Assembly: GCF_001984215.1 (NCBI RefSeq)
Contig: NZ_CP019421.1
Span: forward strand, 62,001-126,000
Source: Mycobacterium sp. MS1601
Lineage (GTDB): Bacteria > Actinomycetota > Actinomycetes > Mycobacteriales > Mycobacteriaceae
Length of the DNA stretch: 64,000 nt
Reading direction: 5' to 3'
In this document: positions 55,010 through 64,000 of the stretch, piece after piece
Numbering within the stretch: the first letter of the stretch is position 1
How the letters are laid out: every line of letters begins with the position of its first letter
Position numbers and translations under genes: made by a program
The notes under the pieces: generated by a model
Database searches by the model: none
What the model was told of the DNA's origin: nothing
Seen by the model: the letters and a program-made list of their open reading frames with translations, nothing else

Positions 55010-55927
55010 TCAGGCTGGTGGCAACACCGACGCACTCGGCGCCACAACCGCAGGAGGCGACACCTCCGCCGGACCAGGCGTGACCGGAGTGCCCGAGCTT
55101 GCCGCCGCCGGCGCATGCTGCACAGCCGCCGGCGCCAACCCACCACCAGGAGCCGTCGCCTCCACGCCAGCAGGCGGAACCGGAGTACCCGCACTGACAC
55201 TCGGCGCCACCGCAGCGCTCGGCTCCACCGGAGTCCCAGCACTGACACTCGGCGCGGCGCCCTCACTACCCGGCACCACCGGAGTGCCCGCACTCCCGGG
55301 CACCACCGCCACGCCCTCGCCCTCAACCGCAGCAGGCGCAGCGCCCGGCACAGTCGACGCCGGCGCGTCCTCCGCCGGCGCAACTTCCGCACCGCCGGCC
55401 GCTGAAGGCGCCGAGTACGACGAACCCGATCCCACCGACGACGCGCGCGGCGGCGCCGGCGGCGGCTGCACCCACACCGCGAGATCCGGACCGCCAGCGC
55501 TGTAGACCACACTGTCCGGCGCATCACCGGTGACATCGAAATACACCTTGCCCGTGACCTGCTGGCCCTGACTCAGCGTCGACGGATTCACACCCTGCGG
55601 CGTCGCCACCCCAAACAACACTCGATAGGTCTGGCCACTGCGCGCCCGCGCGTTCAAATTCGACACGATCGGAATCACGCTCCCCTGCACGGCAGTGTCG
55701 GTGGCCGTCGCCTCCCACAACTTGCCCGCAGCCGAGTACGGGATCACGTCCGAACTGGGTTTCAGGTCCTTGATCGTCCAGGCCTGCACGACGTTTCCGT
55801 TCACCAGCTCCGCCGAGCCACCCAAGGTGTGAACGACCGAGTCCTCCGCGGCCGCCATCGGCGCACCGATCACGCCCATGCATACAGCTGCGGCCGTGGC
55901 GGCCACCAGATTCCGTGCAGTCTTCAC
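55010..55927 (-). CDS. MPT63-like secreted protein with long Pro/Ala-rich tail
   Basis: 305 residues. A signal peptide ends near AAAEDS (residue 28). Residues 30-155 match the MPT63 (DUF1942) beta-sandwich: VVQAWTIKDLKPSSDVIPY, GKLWEATATDTAVQGSVIPIVSNLNARARSGQTYRVLFG (in parts), VTGKVYFDVTGDAPDSVVY. M. tuberculosis MPT63 ends here. This protein adds about 150 residues of Pro/Ala/Gly/Ser-rich sequence with degenerate SVSAGTPV and VPGS repeats. Exported through Sec, it probably sits in or on the cell wall. The function of MPT63 is unknown; it is a major secreted antigen. Confidence 0.88.
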   Translation of the reverse strand: MKTARNLVAATAAAVCMGVIGAPMAAAEDSVVHTLGGSAELVNGNVVQAWTIKDLKPSSDVIPYSAAGKLWEATATDTAVQGSVIPIVSNLNARARSGQTYRVLFGVATPQGVNPSTLSQGQQVTGKVYFDVTGDAPDSVVYSAGGPDLAVWVQPPPAPPRASSVGSGSSYSAPSAAGGAEVAPAEDAPASTVPGAAPAAVEGEGVAVVPGSAGTPVVPGSEGAAPSVSAGTPVEPSAAVAPSVSAGTPVPPAGVEATAPGGGLAPAAVQHAPAAASSGTPVTPGPAEVSPPAVVAPSASVLPPA

Positions 55928-56192
55928 GTGTGTCTTCTCCCTGGGTCGGACATGGCTTCACCAGAAAACTAACAGGGGCTGACGCCCAAATCGGCCGCCG
56001 CGCATGGAGATTCTTCAGCAGCCACCGAGATCACCCCGCCAGCCCCTACATCGCCGCATCCAGCGCGCATATTGGCGCAAACACACACTGATCGAGGCCA
56101 TCCCCAGCTCCGAAACGATGCCCCCACCAGCGACGATGACACGTCCCACCGCCACAGGCCCCAACGCCCCACCACGCCCATAGGCTCGACCA
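55928..56192. other. Divergent intergenic region
   Basis: 265 bases between the MPT63-like gene and the + strand gene at 56193. It must hold promoters for both. It contains one dispersed element at 56130-56148. No other convincing structure seen. Confidence 0.4.
56130..56148 (+). promoter_or_regulatory. Dispersed 19-bp element, copy 13
   Basis: Reads GCGACGATGACACGTCCCA, 44 bases upstream of the gene at 56193, same direction. Confidence 0.6.
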
Positions 56193-57080
56193 ATGGACTG
56201 GCCGAAAACCCCCGGACGCGACAGCCGCCACAGCAGCGCGTTCGACATCAGCTGGCCCTACCGCGACCACCACATGATGGACTTCCTCGCCCACGCCACC
56301 GGAAACGCCATCGTCGACGAGCACGCACTCCCCGCCGAGCTGGCCGCCAAGCGCCGCCGCCGCGGCCACCTCCACACCCCGTACCCGCAGATCAACTGGC
56401 GTCACCCCGCCGCACACCCCGGTTGGCGCTACACCCGATCCGAACGCCGAGCCCTACGCGCAGCCACCATCCACTGGCCGACATCACGCCACGACCTCGC
56501 CGCCTACGCCAACCGCGACGTCCTCGAAGCCGAGTGGGACACCCGCTTCACAAACGACGGACCCGTGCACGCCGGCGCGGCCGCCCTGGTGTGGCGCGAA
56601 CCCAACGCCGTCGCGACCGCGTTCACATCGGCCAAGTCCGCACGCCACAGCCGACTCTGGAAGACCGACTTCCTCGACGCACACAACGCCCGCCTCGACA
56701 TCGACGCCGTCATGGCCCGCATCGTCACCACCGCCCACCGCCTGTGGCGCACCCACGCCGACACCCACCTACACCTCGGCGCCACCGACACCACCACCTG
56801 GACAGCTCTCCTGACCACCCTCGACCACCTCACCGACTACGCCCGCGCGCTCAACGGCCGCGCCGACCTTCTCCTCGCCTACCGCGAGGTCCTGCGCCTG
56901 GAGAACGTCGACGACGCCGCGATCCGCATCGAGTTCGGGCTGCCCCTCGACGACACCACACCCCTGAACCGCACCGCACTCGACATGGACCTCAACGTCG
57001 AGCTGACCGCACTCGTCTGTCAGTTGGCTCGATCGGCCCTCTTCGACGAACAAGACGTCGCGGTGCAGTCCTCGGGTTGA
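56193..57080 (+). CDS. Hypothetical protein
   Basis: 295 residues, soluble, His/Arg/Asp-rich and mainly helical (DHHMMDFLAHATGNAIVDE; DAVMARIVTTAHRLWRTHADTHLHLGATD in parts). His-rich HADTHLHLG could bind metal, but no family motif is clear. Codons end almost always in C, as in the P450 operon and the 51965 gene, suggesting a shared foreign source. A dispersed element lies upstream and a TGCTAGCA palindrome follows the stop codon. Confidence 0.65.
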   Translation: MDWPKTPGRDSRHSSAFDISWPYRDHHMMDFLAHATGNAIVDEHALPAELAAKRRRRGHLHTPYPQINWRHPAAHPGWRYTRSERRALRAATIHWPTSRHDLAAYANRDVLEAEWDTRFTNDGPVHAGAAALVWREPNAVATAFTSAKSARHSRLWKTDFLDAHNARLDIDAVMARIVTTAHRLWRTHADTHLHLGATDTTTWTALLTTLDHLTDYARALNGRADLLLAYREVLRLENVDDAAIRIEFGLPLDDTTPLNRTALDMDLNVELTALVCQLARSALFDEQDVAVQSSG

Positions 57081-57100
57081 CCTGCCAAAACAGCACGCTG

Positions 57101-57124
57101 TTGCAGTGTGCTAGCATAGTGCTA
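57101..57124. promoter_or_regulatory. Second TGCTAGCA palindrome, before the ESX-substrate-like operon
   Basis: TTGCAG-N2-TGCTAGCA-N2-GTGCTA, 88 bases upstream of the start at 57189. It has the same centre and spacing as the vapBC-2 operator with weaker outer arms. TGCTAGCAT also fits an extended -10 box (TGN-TANNNT). Confidence 0.55.
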
Positions 57125-57188
57125 TCACATGGCGACGACAGTGGATCAATCGCCCACACCACGCCAACGACCAGAAGGAGGCCCCGAC

Positions 57189-57821
57189 ATGGTGCAAAAC
57201 GCACAGCTGGACGCCCCATTTACCAGTGACGCGGCATTCGGCGAGGGCTACCATTTCCCCATGGACGGAAATGCGCCGATCAGCGCGCCTCCCGGGCCCC
57301 CGCCCCCGTGGCCGCAGTCTTACCCGCCCGCCAAGCCGGCGAAGCGGTGGCTTCCCGTCGCCATCATCGTCGCAGCGATCATCATCGCCGCCGCCATGGT
57401 CAGTGTCGCTGTCCTGAGCAGGGACACCAACACCGCCGCCCCCGCCGGCCCAGTACCCACCGCGGTCGGCAGCGCACCCGCTCAGGGCGCCGCCACGGAG
57501 GCCAGCTCGACCTGCGACGCATGGCCTTCCACGAAGGCCGCGCTGAACGCAATTCCACAGCTTCCGCCGGGCTGGGATTGGTCGACGCCGAATATCGACA
57601 TCTACATCGGCAATCGCACGGCGGCGATCGCGAAAGCGTTGGACCTTTTTGAGCCGGAGATTGCTGCCGAGCCTCAGACCACAGCGTCGACGGCACGCCA
57701 GTACGTAACGGAGCGGCGGAACGAGATCGAGCTGCTCCGCAGTCACACCTACACACAGGCTGATGGTGTGGCGGCGACGGCCGCGTCCGCGCGGCTCGAT
57801 CAGCTGTGTGGTGTGAGCTAA
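57189..57821 (+). CDS. Single-pass membrane protein with extracytoplasmic domain
   Basis: 210 residues from the ATG at 57189, which has AAGGAGG 6 bases upstream; an ATG at 57129 lacks one. A Pro-rich cytoplasmic start (PPGPPPPWPQSYPP) leads to one transmembrane helix near residues 52-77 (WLPVAIIVAAIIIAAAMVSVAV). The outer domain of about 110 residues has two Cys (STCDAWP and LDQLCGVS) that may form a disulfide. It is first in an operon with the 860-residue protein, 16 bases away, and may help anchor or export it. The pattern recalls the Rv3901c-Rv3898c neighbourhood of M. tuberculosis, which is recollection. Confidence 0.7.
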   Translation: MVQNAQLDAPFTSDAAFGEGYHFPMDGNAPISAPPGPPPPWPQSYPPAKPAKRWLPVAIIVAAIIIAAAMVSVAVLSRDTNTAAPAGPVPTAVGSAPAQGAATEASSTCDAWPSTKAALNAIPQLPPGWDWSTPNIDIYIGNRTAAIAKALDLFEPEIAAEPQTTASTARQYVTERRNEIELLRSHTYTQADGVAATAASARLDQLCGVS

Positions 57822-57837
57822 GGCGTCGGTCAAGTAA

Positions 57838-60420
<2,583 letters not shown>

Positions 60421-60428
60421 GCTGAGCG

Positions 60429-60857
60429 GTGGCCAGCGCCCCTTTGGTGTGCGCCCTCTTGGCGTCGAAGTACGCGGCGATTTTGGACGCACTGTGCGGC
60501 GAGCTGAGTGATGCCGCGGTGGTGCGCGTCGGGCCAGCCGACGCCGAGGAACCGTATCCGCCACAGGTCCTGGGCCCGGATGAGCTTCCGGGGCCGCCGC
60601 CTGCGCGCTACGTGATCGAGTGCGTCCTGCCGGATGGCAATCTCCTGCACGTGTCGGATCACCGGGGGTACGGGCTGCGGAAGGTGGCGCGGCCGGCGGA
60701 CGCGCCGGATGCGTGGGTCGTGGAGATCTGGTCGCGGCGTGACGACCTTGCTTCAGGGCTGATGAGTACCGCCACTAGTGACGAGCGCAGCGTGAGTGGA
60801 CTGCTCGATGCGGTGAGGGATGCGCTGCAGGGTCACGGCATGCGTGCCGTCAGCTGA
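60429..60857 (+). CDS. Small protein, partner of the 860-residue protein
   Basis: 142 residues from the GTG at 60429, 8 bases after the preceding stop. Mixed alpha/beta: ASKYAAILDALCGEL, ARYVIECVLPDGNLLHVSDHRGYGLRKV (in parts), AWVVEIWSRRDDLASG, SGLLDAVRDALQGHGM. The size and place after a DUF5631/5632-like protein recall Rv3898c next to Rv3899c; this is from memory. A chaperone or binding partner role is plausible. Confidence 0.65.
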   Translation: MASAPLVCALLASKYAAILDALCGELSDAAVVRVGPADAEEPYPPQVLGPDELPGPPPARYVIECVLPDGNLLHVSDHRGYGLRKVARPADAPDAWVVEIWSRRDDLASGLMSTATSDERSVSGLLDAVRDALQGHGMRAVS

Positions 60858-60872
60858 TCCGCGTCAGCCTCT

Positions 60873-61562
60873 CTAGGCGCAGGCGTTGATCGCGGCAGTC
60901 TTCTCGCTCACGGTGATCGGCAGGTCATATTTTGCACTGACCGCCAGGTAGTCCTTTGCGAAGAGGCAGCGCGCTTCGGGCAGGATGGGGGCCCACTCAT
61001 CTAGCGTCGCATCACTTTTCGCTTGGTTCACGCTGGAGGAAAGGGCGCGCAGTTCCGTGAGGTCGTTGGCGAAGATCTGACGCTTGATCGGATCCCATTG
61101 CCAGGCACCAGCATTCCACGCTCTATGAAGAGACACGGTGTGGTCCACTTCAACGTCATCGAGGTCGACGCGCTCGCCGCTGTAGGGATCCTGCAACCAA
61201 CCGGCGATGACCTTGCAGTTGCGAGTCCCCGCCTTGAACGTGATGTCACGCAGATCCCTGTGTAGGACACGGGATCTCGTATCACACCCGGAGTGATCGG
61301 TTGGGTCGTTCCACGCTGGCCCGAACACGCACGCCTTGCCCTTCTTGCAGCTGCGCTCATAACCCGGTACGTCGTCAATGCGGTCGACGACCCTGACCTG
61401 ATCGAGCAGTGTCGCAAGATCACTGGAGGGAGCTGGTGCGGCGATCGCCACTGTGTCACCGCGGTATCCGAGGTCCAGGCCGGGGTGCAGCCAGGCCGCG
61501 ATCGCCACTACCGCGGCCGCAACCGCTACAGCCCCACCACGCTTGCGTCGACGCCGAACCAT
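60873..61562 (-). CDS. Exported HNH endonuclease (DUF1524/GmrSD C-terminal type)
   Basis: 229 residues. An N-terminal basic start and hydrophobic helix (VAVAAAVVAIAAWLHPG) form a signal peptide or anchor. The HNH core is DVEVDHTVSLHRAWNAGAWQW, then IFANDLTELRALSSSVNQAKSD and ATLDEWAP (in parts): Asp-His, Asn and Lys/Asp of the DUF1524 type. CKKGKACVFGPAWNDPTDHSGCDTRSRVLHRDL (in parts) is typical of secreted actinobacterial members, with Cys pairs for disulfides. It should cut DNA outside the cytoplasm. It converges on the ESX-substrate-like operon (15-base gap). Confidence 0.9.
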   Translation of the reverse strand: MVRRRRKRGGAVAVAAAVVAIAAWLHPGLDLGYRGDTVAIAAPAPSSDLATLLDQVRVVDRIDDVPGYERSCKKGKACVFGPAWNDPTDHSGCDTRSRVLHRDLRDITFKAGTRNCKVIAGWLQDPYSGERVDLDDVEVDHTVSLHRAWNAGAWQWDPIKRQIFANDLTELRALSSSVNQAKSDATLDEWAPILPEARCLFAKDYLAVSAKYDLPITVSEKTAAINACA

Positions 61563-61833
61563 CTTGATGTCCTCTCGAAATTCACAGTGCCTGCTCAGGT
61601 TATCCGCCGGATCAGACAGAAATGCTTGCCGCGGGCCTCCGAATTCGATTGCCGGTCATCGCGTTACCGCGGATAGGGCCTTGTTCAGCGGCGATGGCAC
61701 GTCCCCGGCCTTCAGGCAAAACAAGTAGGGCAGAGCAGCTGGCAGACAGCTCGGGGGCAACGGTGCGGGCTTCAAGGCCACCGTGATCGACGCGGCGATT
61801 CCCGAGCTGCTCCGGATGGAAAAGCGCGGCCGA
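61563..61833. other. Intergenic region
   Basis: 270 bases between the HNH start and the CoiA-like stop, probably the HNH promoter. It contains a dispersed element at 61688-61706. Nothing else recognised. Confidence 0.4.
61688..61706 (+). promoter_or_regulatory. Dispersed 19-bp element, copy 14
   Basis: Reads GCGGCGATGGCACGTCCCC, equal to the consensus. Confidence 0.6.
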
Positions 61834-63060
61834 TCAGATAACGAAGACCAGGACGAGCAACACGACACCAACCACGGCTGCGATACCCCAACTGAACCAT
61901 CGATCCAATTCGCGTTGGCGCTCCTGTTCGCGCTGCTCTTCGAGCCTGCGGACGAGGGCTGCGTTGTCGGCCTGCTGCTGCCGCCGCTTGGCAAGGGACT
62001 TCTCCCGTTCCCGGCGGGCGCGTTCACGCTCCTCGGCGACGGCCCGTCGCCGGGCTTCTGCCTCGGACTTTCGTCGTTCTTCTGCCTCAGTTCGCGCTCT
62101 CACACGATCTGCTTTCAGACGAGCATGGAGGTCGGCCAGTTCTTGGTCGTTGGCAACTTTCAGATCTGTTGGGGTCGTGACAGTCCCGGTGATCGGGTCG
62201 ATATCGCAGTCGATGATCCTGTCCGAGTGCAGCCAGGACCACTGTCCATCGACAACCGTGGTGGTGCGCTGGATATAGCCCCGAGGTAGCCCAGGTTCGC
62301 GCACATTTGAAATGTGTTGCACCAGGGTGCCGATCTGACCGAATGTTGGGTCAATCCAGTAGACAGTCTCACCGCCATCAAGCATCGACGCGGCGTAACT
62401 GCCGAACACTTCCACCCGCCAGACATCCTTACCCACGCACTTTGGGTCGGCTGTTGTCGCCCAGGCAGACACAAGCCACACCACGCGCAGTCCGACGGTG
62501 TCTCGCAGTTCGCGGTAGTCGTCGACTCGGTTCTGCCATTGTGACCGGTGGTCGGCCGGGTCGGTGCCGGCCATCGACTGTTGTTGGCACTCAAAAGCGA
62601 CTCGCGCCCCGCCTTCAAACTCCACGTACACATCGGGCCACCGTTGCCTCCCGTCGCGCAGGCGCGGCAGGTTTCTGTACTCAAGTTCGAGCACGGGAGG
62701 ATGCATGCTGGCCAGCCAGTCGTGGATTGCGAGCTTGGCCTGCTCATGCCAGACGGATTCAGGTCCGCCACGGTGCATTCCTGCATCGGGTCGGCTCTCG
62801 TGGACGAAATGTGTTCGCTTTACGGGTCCTTGGGCGATGGTTTTGAAGGGTTCACACCCTGGCAGGGGGCACCACAACTCTCCAGCTTGGGTCAGTTGTC
62901 GATACGTTCGGCCGGACGGATCGAATGGTGCCGGTTCATCTTTGGCGCCATGCGGCAGGTGGACGATCGGTGCGCCGTGTTCGCAACCCCGACGGGCATA
63001 CACTTGGCGGTTCGTTCTGCTCCACCAGTCCCGCTCCGGATTGCTGCCCATGTACGTCAC
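61834..63060 (-). CDS. CoiA-like nuclease-fold protein with C-terminal coiled coil and membrane anchor
   Basis: 408 residues from the GTG at 63060; the ATG at 63051 is an alternative. The part THFVHE, ESVWHEQAKLAIHDWL, RWPDVYVEFEGGARVAFECQQQSMAGTD and RVDDYRELRDTVGLRVVWLVSAW (in parts) follows the CoiA order, including the PD...ExQ nuclease-fold core. Residues 310-385 form a long Arg/Glu coiled coil, and the C-terminus is one transmembrane helix (WGIAAVVGVVLLVLVFVI). The nuclease domain therefore probably faces the cytoplasm at the membrane. CoiA takes part in processing incoming DNA in competent Gram-positive bacteria; a role here in DNA transfer is inference. Confidence 0.8.
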   Translation of the reverse strand: MTYMGSNPERDWWSRTNRQVYARRGCEHGAPIVHLPHGAKDEPAPFDPSGRTYRQLTQAGELWCPLPGCEPFKTIAQGPVKRTHFVHESRPDAGMHRGGPESVWHEQAKLAIHDWLASMHPPVLELEYRNLPRLRDGRQRWPDVYVEFEGGARVAFECQQQSMAGTDPADHRSQWQNRVDDYRELRDTVGLRVVWLVSAWATTADPKCVGKDVWRVEVFGSYAASMLDGGETVYWIDPTFGQIGTLVQHISNVREPGLPRGYIQRTTTVVDGQWSWLHSDRIIDCDIDPITGTVTTPTDLKVANDQELADLHARLKADRVRARTEAEERRKSEAEARRRAVAEERERARREREKSLAKRRQQQADNAALVRRLEEQREQERQRELDRWFSWGIAAVVGVVLLVLVFVI

Positions 63061-63076
63061 CCGCAGCTCGGATCCC

Positions 63077-63967
63077 TCAGACCGGTCGTGAAGCCGGAAT
63101 GCCCATGGCCGGGCCCGGGCCCATCGCGGCGGCACCGGCCTGCAGGAGCTTGCTCACGGTCTCATGGTGCAGGCCGGTGGCCTTGTTGATCCCACGTTTG
63201 CTTTGGGCGCCGTCGTGCGCGAGTTCGAGTACATCGGCGATCTGCTCGACCGGCCGATCGGCGATCGCCTTCTGCGTCGGGTTCTGCTCCTTCACCCTGT
63301 GCGCAACCTCGACCCAGTAGCGGCGCCGATCCGCCGCGCGCTGCGCCTCCTGCGTTTCCTGGTGCGCCCGAACAGCTTTAACCGTCATGGGGCGCACGCG
63401 GCTGAGGATCGCGGCGCCGTGAGCGGTCGCGAGCAGGCTCACCGGCGGCACGACGCCAATCGCGGCCTTGAGCCACGGCTCCAACTCGGCGGTCGGCGGA
63501 AGAGTGGCGTGCAGAGCATTGGCGCCGACGCTGGCCATCGCGGCCAAAGCCAGTACCCACCAGAAGAATCGGCGATTCGAGCGCTGCTGCTGCCCGTACG
63601 CGCCCAACGCGAGCACGGCCATCGTGGCGCTGAGAATGGTCCCGTCGACGATGATGGGCCACAGCGGCGCCAGGCTGCGGTTGTAGCCGGCACGGATCGC
63701 GAGGTCGGTCAGCGACGCGAAACTCAGGATGAACGAGGCGATTCCGATGATCGCGGTGATACCGACCGCCGCGAAGCGAGTCGCGCGCAGCATCTTCGCC
63801 GACCCTGGGGCGGCCAGGACCTCCTCGTCGCCCGCGAGCACCAGGTCATCGTCAGCGACCGGGATCGTCGGCGCGGCCGTCAATGGCGCAATCGGCATCG
63901 TGGATGCCACGGATGAGCCGTTGCGGGCGGGATGGGTGTCCAGTGGGGCGTCGTCGACGACTGTCAT
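63077..63967 (-). CDS. DUF2637 membrane protein (SpdB-like)
   Basis: 296 residues. Four transmembrane helices between about 65 and 190 (FAAVGITAIIGIASFILSFASL; LWPIIVDGTILSATMAVLAL; FFWWVLALAAMASVGANAL; AAIGVVPPVSLLATAHGAAIL) follow the DUF2637 pattern with PIIVDGTI and the polar SFASL turn. The C-terminal 90 residues are soluble and end in a small helix-turn-helix (INKATGLHHETVSKLLQAG). DUF2637 proteins, including SpdB of Streptomyces plasmids, are linked to plasmid transfer and spread. It starts 33 bases from the right edge and is followed by the CoiA-like gene after 16 bases. Confidence 0.85.
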   Translation of the reverse strand: MTVVDDAPLDTHPARNGSSVASTMPIAPLTAAPTIPVADDDLVLAGDEEVLAAPGSAKMLRATRFAAVGITAIIGIASFILSFASLTDLAIRAGYNRSLAPLWPIIVDGTILSATMAVLALGAYGQQQRSNRRFFWWVLALAAMASVGANALHATLPPTAELEPWLKAAIGVVPPVSLLATAHGAAILSRVRPMTVKAVRAHQETQEAQRAADRRRYWVEVAHRVKEQNPTQKAIADRPVEQIADVLELAHDGAQSKRGINKATGLHHETVSKLLQAGAAAMGPGPAMGIPASRPV

Positions 63968-64000
63968 GGCGTCCTCAGGGGTTCGGCGGCGAAATCGAAA

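Noticed and set aside
56072..57229. 385-residue + strand Arg/His/Pro-rich frame
   Set aside because: Out-of-frame reading of the 56193 gene with extreme composition.

Overview
The window is GC-rich actinobacterial DNA and reads as part of a large mycobacterial plasmid (Mycobacterium or Mycolicibacterium). The evidence is a complete type VII secretion (ESX) locus with PE, PPE, Esx, EspG and MycP genes, an MPT63-like secreted protein and a lipoprotein with a PknH-type sensor domain. These sit beside plasmid functions: ParA and a small partner, a replicative helicase, ParB-like and WhiB-like proteins, a DUF2637/SpdB-like membrane protein and two toxin-antitoxin pairs. There are no tRNA or rRNA genes and no recognisable replication initiator or relaxase. 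The first gene is cut by the left edge, so the plasmid continues outside.

Layout. 1-3.4 kb: a helicase missing its 5' end and one conserved hypothetical, both on the + strand. 3.3-13.1 kb: minus-strand runs of small, tightly overlapping genes, including DnaB with a class 3 intein, a ParB-like nuclease-fold protein, a frameshifted whiB-like gene and a two-helix membrane protein. 13.4-15.5 kb: a regulator with two tandem XRE domains, then a ParA partition operon. 16.1-34.3 kb: the ESX locus, all on the minus strand, in the order eccA-eccB-eccC-PE-PPE-esxB-esxA-espG-espI(MinD-like)-eccD-mycP-eccE. The order and the MinD-like gene between espG and eccD resemble chromosomal ESX-2. A strong hairpin after esxA splits the locus into sub-operons. 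34.4-38.4 kb: two proteins share one N-terminal module. One ends in a WhiB-like cysteine cluster, the other in an ADP-ribosyltransferase toxin-like domain. 38.6-47.3 kb: accessory and phage-like small genes (zinc-ribbon proteins, lipoprotein, DUF4031, alpha/beta hydrolase, PD-(D/E)XK-like, DUF5131). 47.5-51.1 kb: a four-gene + strand operon made of an EspR-like XRE regulator, an ImmA/IrrE protease, a DUF6545 membrane protein broken by a frameshift, and a CYP102-like P450. 51.2-55.0 kb: two VapBC-type pairs with palindromic operators, plus small genes. 55.0-60.9 kb: MPT63-like protein, a hypothetical, then a membrane protein, an 860-residue Ala/Pro/Gly-rich ESX-substrate-like protein and a small partner. 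60.9-64 kb: exported HNH nuclease, CoiA-like membrane nuclease and DUF2637 protein.

How it may work together. The ESX machine probably exports its own PE/PPE/Esx proteins and perhaps the 860-residue protein, and on plasmids of this kind such systems are linked to conjugation. The exported and membrane nucleases and the ADP-ribosyltransferase-like protein may act on recipients, competitors or surface DNA. The most striking unexplained signal is a 19-bp element (consensus GCGGYGATRGCACGTCCCY) found at least 14 times, always at gene boundaries and in both orientations. It looks like the binding site of a plasmid-wide DNA-binding protein. A second, promoter-like element (GACGGAAAC-N13-GGTACT) precedes three unlinked genes. 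All calls come from reading the sequence and ORF translations; no database search was run.
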